Shown one piece after another: positions 53,657 to 64,000 of a DNA stretch of 64,000 bases. The notes below the pieces were generated by a model that saw only the letters and a program-made list of their open reading frames with translations, searched no databases and had not been told where the DNA came from. Every line of letters starts with the position of its first letter. Positions within the stretch are counted from its first letter, which is position 1. This DNA is from Tetrapyrgos nigripes (Eukaryota; Basidiomycota; Agaricomycetes; Agaricales; Campanellaceae). The position numbers and the translations under genes were made by a program. Where the stretch lies: contig JAACJM010000025.1 in the NCBI GenBank assembly GCA_013368315.1, positions 434,001 to 498,000 of the forward strand. The letters are read 5' to 3'.

Positions 53657-56600
53657 ATGCGAAATCTCTCACTTGCATCTATCAAGACGCTTTCGGTTGG
53701 CCCAAACGTGAATATTTGTTGTACAACTATCGATCTAGACCAAAATGTACTATATGCTGCCTCGGAAAGAGTGACGCCAGATGGCGTTGAAGTGGAAATC
53801 GAAGTATGGAAAATAGACGGCGACCTTCACGAGACAGTATGGACAATAGCCGTTATCATCAATAGCTAACTGAAATCAGGATCTCGCTCAATGTAGAACT
53901 TGTTGACGATGTTTTCTACGATGGCATCACCTCAAAATGTATCCAGTCCACAGGTCATATCCCTCAGGTTTATTCCTGATTGTCAGGGTCTGGTCGTTGT
54001 CACGAGAGGAGGTGACATTACGATGATATCCTCGGAAAGTGAGGAACCAACCGTACGTCTCTCTATCCTTTTAAGTCTTGAAGGACCTTACAATGATATC
54101 ATGCAGACAGAAGTCCAAGGGACTGTGGATGATGGCATCCTGGCAGCATCGTGGGGCCCCGATGATACTCTTCTCGTCCTCGTAACCGGTGAGCTCTACG
54201 CAACACGACTCTACACTGTCCTGATTTTTTTTTTTTTTTAAATGCAAGCTGTCGGAAAACTCATTCTCATGACATCTACTTTTGATGTTCTATCTGAAGC
54301 GCCAGTAGAGACTGCCGATTTTGGAGAAGGTACCTCAACATGTATTATAGTGCCCTCGTCTCAGGTTCTCATCCAGTCTTCTAGATGCACCCATCAATGT
54401 GGGCTGGGGTTCCAAGCAAACACAATTCCATGGTTCGCTCGGAAAAGCAGCTGCCCAGGCTCCCTCAAATGTCGTGGTTGGGTCGAGTCCTGACGATGAC
54501 AATATTCCCCGAATCAGCTGGCGTGGAGATGGGGCCTATTTCGTGATCTCATCGCTCACACTTGAGTTTGCAGGACATGTACATCGTGTTTTACGCGTAT
54601 ATGACCGTCAGGCTGCTTTACAGTCCACCTCTGAATCTGTTCCTGGGCTCGAGCATTCCCTTTCGTGGAGACCTTCTGGCAACCTAATCGCGAGTACGCA
54701 GAGATTTGGATTTGAAGGTGGAGGAGCCGGGAGGCCAGGTCGTCATGACCTCGTGTTCTTTGAGAGGAATGGTTTGAGGCACGGAGAGTTCGAGCTGAGG
54801 CCTGCAGACATGACATTGAGTCCTGAGTCAGAAGGTGCTAAAAAGTGGGGCTACAGAGTGAAAGAGGTCGGATGGGCCTCAGATTCCAATGTCTTGTCTG
54901 TGTGGATTGAGAGAGATGAAGGGGACCTGGGTGAGCAAAACACATCTTCATTGAACCCGCTTGCTTGACTGAAATTTCTACCAGTCCAGCTTTGGACGAC
55001 TGGAAACTACCATTGGTATGGTATTCATAGTTTTGGGATTTGATCCCACTAACATAAGCGCTCAGGTATCTGAAGCAAGAAATATCGGCGACTTCGAAAT
55101 CATCTCATCCCGTTCATTTCACCTCCGTCGGCTGGCACCCTGAAAATGCTCTGCAGTTAATTCTGACTACTTCCAGTGAGTTGCGGTGCTTCTTATTCAA
55201 AAATTGTCTCTCAAACGCAACTTGACTCTACAGCCGAAATCATCCACCGAACATATGCTTGGGAAACCATTGTTTCGCCAAGTAAGCCACCTGTCGATTC
55301 CGGACTTGTATCTATTACTGATGGCTGTAGGAGTGATTCGAAATTTGCTTTGAGTCCATGATGCTAATGAATGCTTTCAGGTAAACTTCTCTTAACCCCA
55401 TTCAGGACGCAAAATATCCCGCCTCCAATGTCATCTCTGCAGCTTGCCTTGACGCCTTCTACCCAACCACAATACCCGAATTTTGCATCCCGGGTCCCGA
55501 TTTCTTCCTGTTTCACCGCATCATCTGATGCCATAGGAGTCCTCTGGGAGGAAGGTTCAGTCGAGATATGGGAGCTGAACACCCGTTTGAGTCCAGAGCG
55601 TGGCAGCGCTTTGAGCCCTAAAAAACTCTACTCATGGACTGTAGACCCTCAGGATCTGAACAACCCGCGTTTCCGTCAGCTATTGCTCGTGGACTCCGAC
55701 ACCTCCTCCGGCACTATGACTGGTATTCTGCTTGGTTCTACTGCAAACGGAAAAGATTGTTTGGTGATTGCTATTTTTGATGGAGAAAAGGTTCAGGTCC
55801 ATAGTTGTCAGTCCACTGAGATGACATCTCGTAACGCGAGGTTAGTTGTCTTGGGGCCAAACGGCGTAATTGTTTGGCAGGGTACCGACGGGTGCATCTG
55901 TCAAGGTGGTTGTGCATATTGTCTTCCTCGCTCGTGTACAAGCTGATTGGCTCTATCTAGTTGAGCTGGCAGACAGCCGCGTCACCCCCTTATGCCGTTT
56001 CCCAGAGTTCTGTTTCACCGCCCAGCAGATTGTTACCAATGACTCAAGTCTCTACATCGGTCTGACCGACTCTGGCAAGCTATACGTCGCGAGTCAGGAC
56101 AAGTCGACCAGGGTTCTGGCATCGAATGCAACGTCCTTTACGGTCGCGTCTGGGTATCTCACCTATACCACAGGCGCTCATGAGGCCATTTTTGCTCCGT
56201 TGAATGACCTTCCAGACCTTCTAATTCAGGATGAGGAAGGGAATCTAAAGGATATTCCTTCGGATTGGGAAAAGCGCAGGGTCGAAAGAGGGTCAAGAAT
56301 TGTCGTGTCCGTTCCTAGCGCCATGAGCCTTGTATTGCAGATGCCGAGAGGCAATCTTGAGACTATCAATCCGCGACCCTTGGTTCTCGAAGTCGTAAGA
56401 CAGGATTTGGATATGTAGGTTTTTCATTAAAGTCAAAACTGTCTATTTCCCGGGCTCATCTCTCCACTTGGCACTGGCAGGGGACAATATCGCAAAGCTT
56501 TCCTTGCCTGCAGGAAACATCGTATCGATCTTAACTTTCTAGTCAAACACAATCAAGTGGCGTTCTTACAAAACCTATCTGCGTTTGTGGAGCAAGTGCA

Positions 56601-58885
56601 TGAGGTCGACCATATAAACCTTTTCTTGACGAGCATAGGGTAAGTAATTCATTAGCAGCTGTGCCTTATGCTCGATATGCTAATAGTAACAACTCGACAG
56701 ACGGGGCTCTCAAGTTCCCGAGACGATTACGAAGATATGTGATTCTCTCAGGAAGGAGTTAGAGAAAAGGGATTTGAAAACATATGTCAACTCCATTCTT
56801 ACTGCGCATGTGATTAAGACACCACCAGACCATGAAGCAGGATTGTCTCTGCTGCTTCGGCTAAAAGGTGAGTGTGATACCATCATCATGCAGTAAGTCT
56901 TTGCTGTAGAACTAACTGTACTCACCATCTGCTAGACACGGAACCTAATCTCGTAGAGGAAGCTGTCAAGTATATCATTTTCCTGGTCGATGCTGATAAA
57001 CTCTTCGATACGGCTTTGGGGATGTATGACTTTTCTCTTGTATTGCTGATTGCTCAGCACTCTCAGAAGGTATGTCTGTGTGCCTATCACATCTCATAAA
57101 ACGTCAAATTAATGCGAAACAGGATCCAAGAGAGTATCTACCCTTCCTTCGGGAACTTCGGGCACTTGATCAGTACTATCAGAGGTTCCGCATAGATGAC
57201 CATCTGCGGCGCTATACTAGTGCCCTTCGAAATCTGAGCCTTGCCGGTATGGAAATACAGCTTTTGCGCCGCAATGTTGCGCTAATTCTTTGTTTTGGTG
57301 TTTTGTCCATGGAATTAGGTCCCTCATATTTCGACGAAGCCACGGAATATGTTGAGCGGTATCAGCTTTACGAGACGGCTTTGTCCATTTGGAAGGAGAC
57401 TGAACGGTATAAGGTTTGTTGACCAAGTTGGGTTATTGCTGTTCTGATTTTTTCTAATGTTTTTGTATTAATAGACTATCCTGGATATCTATGGTACATG
57501 GTTATTCGAACGGAAGGAATTCCGTCAGGCGGCTTCAGGTACTACTAACGCACCCGAAATCCTGTCAATACTTTAACGGTTGCATTTGCAGTGTTCGTCG
57601 AGGCCGGGAATTTCCCTAAAGCTATGGTATCATACGAGAGGTCTTTGGACTGGCAAGATCTTTTCGACTTGGCGCTTCAAGTTGGCACGTCTGAAGACGA
57701 TATCCTAGATATCGGTTATCGTGTGTCGGGTAGGCCGAGTTCATTAATCATTCACCTACGTCCAGTAACTGATTGGTGTCGGCCAGAGGAGCTGACATCT
57801 AAGAAACGTCATTCAGAAGCGGCACGGGTGCTGTTGGACTATGTTCGTGATGTGCGAACCGCAGTGATCACTTTGGTCCAAGGGAACGAGTTTTCAGAAG
57901 CAAGGAGGATTGTATGTGATTTCTTTTCTCGATTTTTCATTTATCTGCTGGTGCCTTGTCATTCATTGGCCTATGAAAATTTAGACCACGTTTAATCGAG
58001 TTTCTGAGTTGGTCGAAGAAGTGATACACCCAGGAGCTTTGGAGAGTCGTGCACAAATTTCTGAGGACCTTGGTGAGATGAAAGAGCAGATACGGAAGCA
58101 GGTGAATAGGATCCGGGAATTACGGGTGAAGAAGATTGAGGATCCGGGTATCTATTCGTCTCTTTTTCTCGATTTTTCTGGCTGACTGATTTGATGTGCT
58201 GTACACAGATGAGTTCTATGGGGTTGAGGATACCGCTTTACATGATGTGGATGTGATGACCGATGTCTCTATGGCACCTACTGCGTTTACACGATACACT
58301 GTTGCTCCTTCTACGGCGTCGAGAACGTCAAAGTAGGCACTGGTTTTTGTTTCTCTTGTGATATCCTAACGTCTTTCTGTTTTTCAGGCGGAGCTCCCGG
58401 TCCAAGAGAAAGCTGGAACGCAAAATCGGGTCAGGTCGGAAGGGTACCGTGGACGAGGAAGAGTATCTTCTCAAGTCGGTCTCAAAGCTGGTTGGACGGT
58501 TCAGCGTAACACGGAGTAAGTGAATACTGATTGCGATTTTCGGATCTTGTTTGAGAACAACTATGTGTTTACAGCTGAGGGAAGCAGGCTTCTACCTCAT
58601 CTACTACAATTCACACCTGAACACAGGACGGAGGGTCTTGCTATGCAGCAAGAGCTCGCCGATTTTGAAACGGAGTTAAGTGCGGCTGTGGAGGAAATCT
58701 GGGCGGTACCAGCTGATCGCAGTGGTTCCGCATCAGAAGCCGCGCCGCTGGATTCGTGGGCTGCGAGGATGGAGGAGGCAGAAAAGAATAGAAGGATCAA
58801 TCCTATAGAGAGGGTTCAAAAGCCTGAATTGTCAGCTGACAGAGAGAGCTGGAAGCTCAAGCTGTTTGAGCTAGAGAGGTTATAA
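53657..58885 (+). CDS. ELP1: Elongator complex subunit Elp1 (IKI3/IKBKAP)
   Basis: About 20 exons over 5.2 kb encode roughly 1,320 residues. The start Met-Arg-Asn-Leu leads into the first WD40 propeller. Diagnostic motifs include Asn-Val-Gly-Trp-Gly-Ser-Lys-Gln-Thr-Gln-Phe-His-Gly-Ser, Ile-Ser-Trp-Arg-Gly-Asp-Gly and Asn-Tyr-His-Trp-Tyr-Leu-Lys-Gln. The TPR half has Ala-Leu-Arg-Asn-Leu-Ser-Leu-Ala-Gly and a basic Lys-Arg-Ser-Ser-Arg-Ser-Lys-Arg-Lys patch. By family Elp1 is the scaffold of Elongator, which makes 5-carboxymethyl-type modifications on wobble uridine of tRNAs. Early exons are 53657-53836, 53897-54052, 54107-54188, 54249-54329 and 54385-54930. A 37-nt intron (55906-55942) is needed to keep frame. 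Stop TAA is at 58883-58885. Confidence 0.93.
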
Positions 58886-59364
58886 TTATCACTGGTTCTG
58901 GTACGAGCTGTACTTATTTAGCCAACTCAAAAGTCATGAATGAGATTGGATGTGGCTTGAGGATTACCCTCGCCACATCCGTGACGGAACCTGAGACCTC
59001 TGGTGTGCTGTGCCTGAAAACAGCTCAGCAGATCCTTCTCACGAGTTACAATCTGTTACAACCTCAATTAAAGGTGGAGTTTATGCGCTTTGGCAACGGA
59101 GAACTGCCTGCTCTTCGTCAACTTCGCTCATCGAGTATATACTTGGTTTTCTGTAACTGGAGGACGCTAGTTTTGGTTGAACAGAAGAACTGTATACAGA
59201 CGCGACGGTCTCGAGCTCGAGCACTGTCTTGAGTAGACGGTTTTTGAAAAAGGGCACGTGGACGATATTTCCGTATCGGCAACACCCGGTGGGCAAAGCT
59301 CAGAGGTAAATTCGCGCTATCTTCCTTCTCCCCATCAAGGCCAAAGCAAAGCTGGCTTTCTTAT
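58886..59364. other. Intergenic between ELP1 and the membrane-protein gene
   Basis: No gene is supported. It should contain the ELP1 3' UTR and the promoter of the gene starting at 59365. Confidence 0.5.
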
Positions 59365-61654
59365 ATGCCTCCCCAACAATTCCTTCCCAACTATATGGGA
59401 GCAGTGTCGTCTCCCTCGACATTTATGCTCTGGTCTATCCTTTCTTGTCTTGTGAGCCTTCGTTTTGTCGCACAGGATCGCGATTTTCTGACTAGCTTTT
59501 GTCTGCAGTTCCAAGTCTTCTTAATTGTCCATCTCTATTACTATGATAGGTTTCAGTGTTTGAAATGGAGCTCTGGAAGGCAACCTGGTGCCTTCAAGCG
59601 AGTTATGACGTTCGTACAATTATCCATATGGTGCACCCCGGTGTTTAACGGCGACGATCATTTTCTAGGTATTCATATCTCGCTACAGTCCCGCTACTCA
59701 TGGTCTTCTCTCTCTCAATGGCTGTCATGACATATAAAGAAGGTGTGCTCGGTTCAGAGCGCAATGGAAGTTTTGCTTAATCCATGATCACAGGTTACAT
59801 CTTCGTGCCAGGCGGAGAAGGTCAGTCTACGTATTCTGGTCTCCAATTTGCAACCAACATCCTTTTCAGTCATCCCCACACCTATCATGTCATGGTCCAA
59901 GACGTCCTTTGACTGGTTGTTGCCAATGATGTTCGTTCTTGCGGTCGCATGGTCTCTAGAGCTGTACGTCGTAACTTCTTGATTGGAAATGCCCTGTTGA
60001 TATCTTATTTTTGCTCCAGTGTTACCCATCTTGAAGGCAAGCGTCTTATCCTATCAATGGTTTTGCTTATCCTCAACAATTCGTTGTTTCTATCAGAGTT
60101 GACCTTCTGGCTGTTTATGCTACATCAAGGGCCTTACAAACGGAATTGGTTTCAAAGTTGGGAATTTCGTGTATGGTACCTAGGTGGGTCTTACGCTATC
60201 CGACCTCTCATGGTTTAATTTCGGATACAGGAAGTATGGTTGCTGTCCTTGGTATGCCGATTGCAGTTCTTATACGACGACGCGTGATGGAAACGGTGCG
60301 CAACAATCATACTATCTTTTCGAGCTACGATTGACGTGGCTTCCTCCAGTGCCTGGCATGGGTCTTCCTCTCTGGCTCTTCTGCAGGACTTTTGACGACA
60401 CTATGTTTTATCTACGTTCTCATCAAATTTCCTGGATTCATTCATCGTGTCAAGGCAGAAGGTGCAGAACCTGATGTCGTCGTTCGGTTGGCTACGTTCT
60501 ATCAACTCAATGTTGGTCCTTCTCTTTGATCCATCAAAGTGTCTGTCTCATGTCCGGTCCAGATCATACGTATCATCTTCCGCTTTCTCTTCAATTTCCC
60601 GTTACTTGCTCTGGCTTTGGACGGTGTGCAAGGTCCACATAATATTGTCCGTACTCAGTATGTCTTCCTCTTGAAACTTTTCGGCCGTACACTGATCACC
60701 CTTACTTGACAGAGCTGCCGCAGGTGAGATAGTGTCGCTCATGCAGGTTGTATACGCAGCTTAAACAAGTGCAGACTTTCTTGGCATGCTCGGTGGGATC
60801 GGGTGTTTTGTCTCATCGGCCATAACTTTCCTTGTCAGTCCGGTCTTGTTCTCCGTCAGACTCATCATTCATCTTATTCTAGATATTCTTCCCTCGTTCT
60901 ATCACCCGAGAATCGGGCTACCGAGCCAGATCAAGTTCCAAGCAGAGTGTTGAAAAGCCCCCAGACTTCACGACATCACAACTCCCCGACTACCATCGTG
61001 ATCCCGAGCGGTCGCCGGTGTCCCCTTCACTCGCCAGACAAAGTAGTATTGGCGTGATGAATTCTTTTCGGTTCCCGAATGATACCCAACACTCCAGGAT
61101 TCACAGCGGCTTCTATGAAGGCGATGATCAAGATCCTTATGATGGCGAGGCGACTCCGCAGTACGAGTCAGATCCTGAAAACGCATCTGAATATCCGCTT
61201 CCTTCTCGACCAGATTCTGTAACCGCCTCGCAGGCCGAGCGTAAAGGCGATGATAGTGGTAGCTTGAACGCACACGAGATGCCCGAGATGCATGCTGGCA
61301 TGGAAATGCAGCATCAGCTGTCGTCGGAGTCCGTGAAAAGGAGTCGGCGGCCTCGACCACGGCCTCCTCGCCAACCTGAAGGCAGACAATTCACTCCACC
61401 GGATGAGAAAAGCAAAAGGCCGGGAATGGTGGTGTTACCTCAAATACCGCGCGTGGAAGCTATTTCGAGAGATGACCCATCATCACACTCGAACGCTTCA
61501 TCCAAGGTCATTCATCCATATGTGAGTGGCTCGCTGTTATTTACCCTCCTATGTATCCAATGTTCATGGCTCTTTGATACAGGTCATGACATTCACGTCT
61601 CCAATAGACTTATTGGATGACGAAGAGGACATGAATATTGGGCGGGCATTATGA
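59365..61654 (+). CDS. Polytopic membrane protein, GPCR-like, with cytosolic tail
   Basis: Thirteen exons, with start 59365 and stop 61652-61654, give 549 residues with all phases consistent. The N-terminal 310 residues hold seven or eight hydrophobic segments, such as Ala-Thr-Val-Pro-Leu-Leu-Met-Val-Phe and Leu-Leu-Thr-Thr-Leu-Cys-Phe-Ile-Tyr-Val-Leu. Short basic loops (Ile-Arg-Arg-Arg, Phe-Ile-His-Arg-Val-Lys) connect them. The last 240 residues are a hydrophilic Ser/Pro/Glu tail with Arg-Pro-Arg-Pro-Arg-Pro. This layout fits the basidiomycete GPCR-like proteins of unassigned ligand; I cannot name a family with certainty. Exon 10 is only 11 nt (60713-60723). In exon 6 a GC-AG pair (from about 60033) could remove an in-frame segment, so that region is ambiguous. 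Confidence 0.72.
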
Positions 61655-62221
61655 CCCCTTAGTTTCCAATCAGCCTCTGACGCTCCTATCAAAAAATGTC
61701 CAGTCATGAACATCTTATGGTTTCCCATTTGCTTTTTGTACAACAGTTGTCGCATCTCCAACATCTTGCATCGATATCTACCACTGCATACTGTATCCTT
61801 CCACGCTTTCCACTCCATCAGCCCCCATCATCTGTCATTGATATAACTGCTATCTCGTGCCGCTGTACTGCTAACTCTTTCTATACCTATTTATCACTCT
61901 TTAGGTTCACTGACCTTCCAATGAGCTTTCCTGCTCTGTCGCTAATTGCTCGCTCGCTCTCTCTTTGATGACCCGTATATCTGGCCTGCCTTCATACCCT
62001 ACTTCCCTGTCGCTATGATTCACTTTCTCTTTACATATTCCGTTGTTGTAATATATCAAACATAGACTCGTGTATAATGTACTTAATCACTGGCATTTAC
62101 AATCTCAAAAGAATTGGTGGGTACAGAAACGCAAAAATGAAAAATGCTTGATGCGCATGCGTGACGAGTGTGACAAATATTTTTGAAGCCTTTCCCTCTT
62201 TTCCTTTGGTACTCGTCCTCA
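61655..62221. other. Intergenic, pyrimidine-rich
   Basis: No gene is seen. The region is C/T-rich and should contain the 3' UTR of the membrane-protein gene and the promoter of ENP2. Confidence 0.5.
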
Positions 62222-64000
62222 ATGATTGCTGAATCAAGCAATGTCAAAGTCTACACCGTAAACGGAGCCACTGCAGGGTCTTCCTCGTCTTTACCCGACT
62301 GGCTTACCCGGAAACGGGCTTCTAGAAAAGGAAAGCGAGCAGCAAAGGAGCATGTAGAAAGCACACTCGAGCTCATCCAAGGTTTCGAGTTCCCTGAAGC
62401 AAGCAACAAAGTCAAAACGACCCACGATGGGACGCATGTCGTTGCTACAGGGACATATAAACCCCAAATTAGAGTCTGGGATCTGAACCAGTTGTCTCTC
62501 AAGTTTGAAAGACATACCGATGCTGAAAATGTGGATTTTGTTGTGCGTAAGTTGTTTTGTTTATTGGGAAAGACTTGGTCTCACTCATGTATCCTTACCT
62601 TCTTGTTTATCTTCCTCGACATGGTCGTGACTGCAATGTAGATGCTTTCGGATGACTGGACAAAATCAATACACCTACAAAATGACCGAAGTATCGAGTT
62701 ACACACCCAAGGAGGATTTCATTACAAGACGCGCATACCTCGATTTGGTCGTTCCCTTGCGTATCACTATCCTTCCTGCGACGCTCTTTTTTCAGCTTCG
62801 GGAAACGAGATATATCGACTCAACCTGGATCAAGGGAGATTCATGGCACCTTTAGTGTTGGAAGACGACGAAGATATTCTCGGTGTCAACGTCGTGGACA
62901 TAAATCCTGTGCATCAACTCTTTGCTTTCGGAGTCGAAGGGAATGGGACAGTACAGTTCTGGGACCCTCGGTCGAGGAATTGTGTAGACGTGTTACGACT
63001 TCCTGCGCATAAACTCATGTCGTCGAGTTTTGATGGTTCGTCAGAGGATAGCTTAAGCGTGACTGCTTTGGCTTCCAGACATGATGGGCTGTCGTATGCG
63101 GTTGGGACATCGACGGGTCATACGTTATTGTATGATATACGCTCTACGAAACCTTTTGCGTCAAAGGATCAAGGGTATGGGTTACCTGTGAAAAATGTGG
63201 TCTGGATAGCAGGAGGGAGTCGGATGGCTGGTGATGGGTTGGTGTTGAGTGCGGACAAGAAGGTTATCAAGATTTGGGATAGGGACTCGGTGAGTTCTTT
63301 TTGTCCTTTTCTGAGGCAGACTCGTTCTGAAGAGTTGATGTCTTTTTTAGCTGTCAACCAACTTTTGTTCAATCACTCCGACTTCTGATCTCAATCATGT
63401 ACACCATCTACCTGGTAGTGGATTGCTAATGACGGCCAACGAGGGTATACAAATGGGAACATACTACATTCCACAGTTGGGTCCAGCACCAAGATGGGCG
63501 TCCTTCCTTGAAAACATTACAGAGGAGATGGAAGACCAGACTACAAGGACACTGTACGAAGACTACAAGTTTGTCGAGCGCAAGGAACTCAACAAGTACG
63601 TCATCCTTTACTTTCTCTCAAAAACGGCTATGCTAATTAGATGTCAGACTGGGACTTGATCATCTCATTGGAACACCTGCTCTCAAACCCTACATGCACG
63701 GTTACTTCATCTCACTCAAATTATACGATACTGCACGGGTTATAGCTAATCCTTTCGAGTATGCTGAACATCGTGAGCGTATGATTAGGGAGAAGATGGA
63801 TAAGATGGCAGAGACGAGGATACGGGCGAAGAAGAGTAATGCTGCTGGGACTAAAGTGAATAAAGCTCTGGCCGAGAAGATTCTCAAGGAAGAAGAGAAA
63901 GAGAGGAAGAGGGACGAGAGGAAGAAGCGGAAGAAGGCTCAAGAGAAAGAGGGTGAAGATGCAGCTGAGCGGGAGCAAGAGGAAGGCGGTGACGCTATGG
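62222..64000 (+). CDS. ENP2: Nucleolar WD40 protein Enp2/NOL10, partial
   Basis: Exons 62222-62542, 62642-63289, 63351-63595 and 63648-64000 (cut by the window edge) give about 522 residues so far. The start Val-Lys-Val-Tyr-Thr-Val-Asn-Gly, followed by Leu-Pro-Asp-Trp-Leu, is typical. Blades follow with Ile-Arg-Val-Trp-Asp-Leu, Gln-Phe-Trp-Asp-Pro-Arg and Ile-Lys-Ile-Trp-Asp-Arg. The NOL10 motif Tyr-Ile-Pro-Gln-Leu-Gly-Pro-Ala-Pro-Arg-Trp, then Asn-Pro-Phe-Glu-Tyr-Ala-Glu-His-Arg, is present. The Lys/Glu-rich coiled tail is truncated. By family Enp2 acts in the 90S/SSU processome during 18S rRNA maturation. Confidence 0.93.

Noticed and set aside
59365..61654. STE3-type pheromone receptor
   Set aside because: It has seven or eight membrane segments and a long tail, but none of the STE3 sequence landmarks I would expect; only GPCR-like is supportable.

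Overview
The window looks like nuclear DNA of a filamentous basidiomycete, most likely an Agaricomycete. Almost every gene is split by many short GT-AG introns (mostly 45-90 nt). The recognisable proteins are eukaryotic and fungal: Uso1/p115, Elongator Elp1, Cwc15, Ytm1, Efg1, Enp2, a multi-exon cytochrome P450, a fungal M43 metalloprotease relic and a U6 snRNA. No bacterial operons, CRISPR arrays or prophage features are present. Exon models were built by hand from frame continuity, splice motifs and protein-family resemblance; no database search was run.

Layout. 1-8.8 kb is gene-poor. It holds a diverged segmental duplication carrying two copies of a small secreted protein gene, one with an in-frame stop, plus degenerate coding-like fragments. 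8.8-13.6 kb has an F-BAR/SH3 cytokinesis protein and an unknown low-complexity protein. 15.0-18.1 kb is the vesicle tether Uso1 (minus strand), followed by a decayed M43 metalloprotease, a U6 snRNA gene and a molybdenum-cofactor-sulfurase-like class V aminotransferase (21.1-23.3 kb). 23.3-27.6 kb is mostly unannotatable. 27.6-29.8 kb encodes a Y_phosphatase3-type phosphatase with an unusually long last intron. 29.8-31.9 kb carries tRNA-derived SINE-like pieces in inverted arrangement. 31.9-36.0 kb is a tightly divergent pair: an unknown Cys-cluster protein and a P450 with a 5-nt microexon. 36.8-39.6 kb has two small secreted proteins, one extremely acidic.

40.4-64 kb is gene-dense housekeeping DNA: Ytm1, a Rib2/Pus9-type pseudouridine synthase, Cwc15, an unknown repeat-containing protein, a 75-aa protein, an LYR-motif protein, a 410-bp hAT-like MITE with a perfect 8-bp target duplication, an unknown 304-aa protein, a BTB protein, Efg1, Elp1, a polytopic GPCR-like membrane protein with an 11-nt microexon, and Enp2/NOL10 cut by the window end.

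Three ribosome-assembly factors (Ytm1, Efg1, Enp2) and three RNA or translation factors (Pus, Elp1, Cwc15) share this 24-kb stretch. This is probably ordinary housekeeping synteny rather than a dedicated cluster. No clear novel multi-gene system was found. The most informative oddities are the decayed protease active site, the secreted-protein duplication with a C7 slip tract, the two microexons, the MITE and the near-overlapping divergent start codons.
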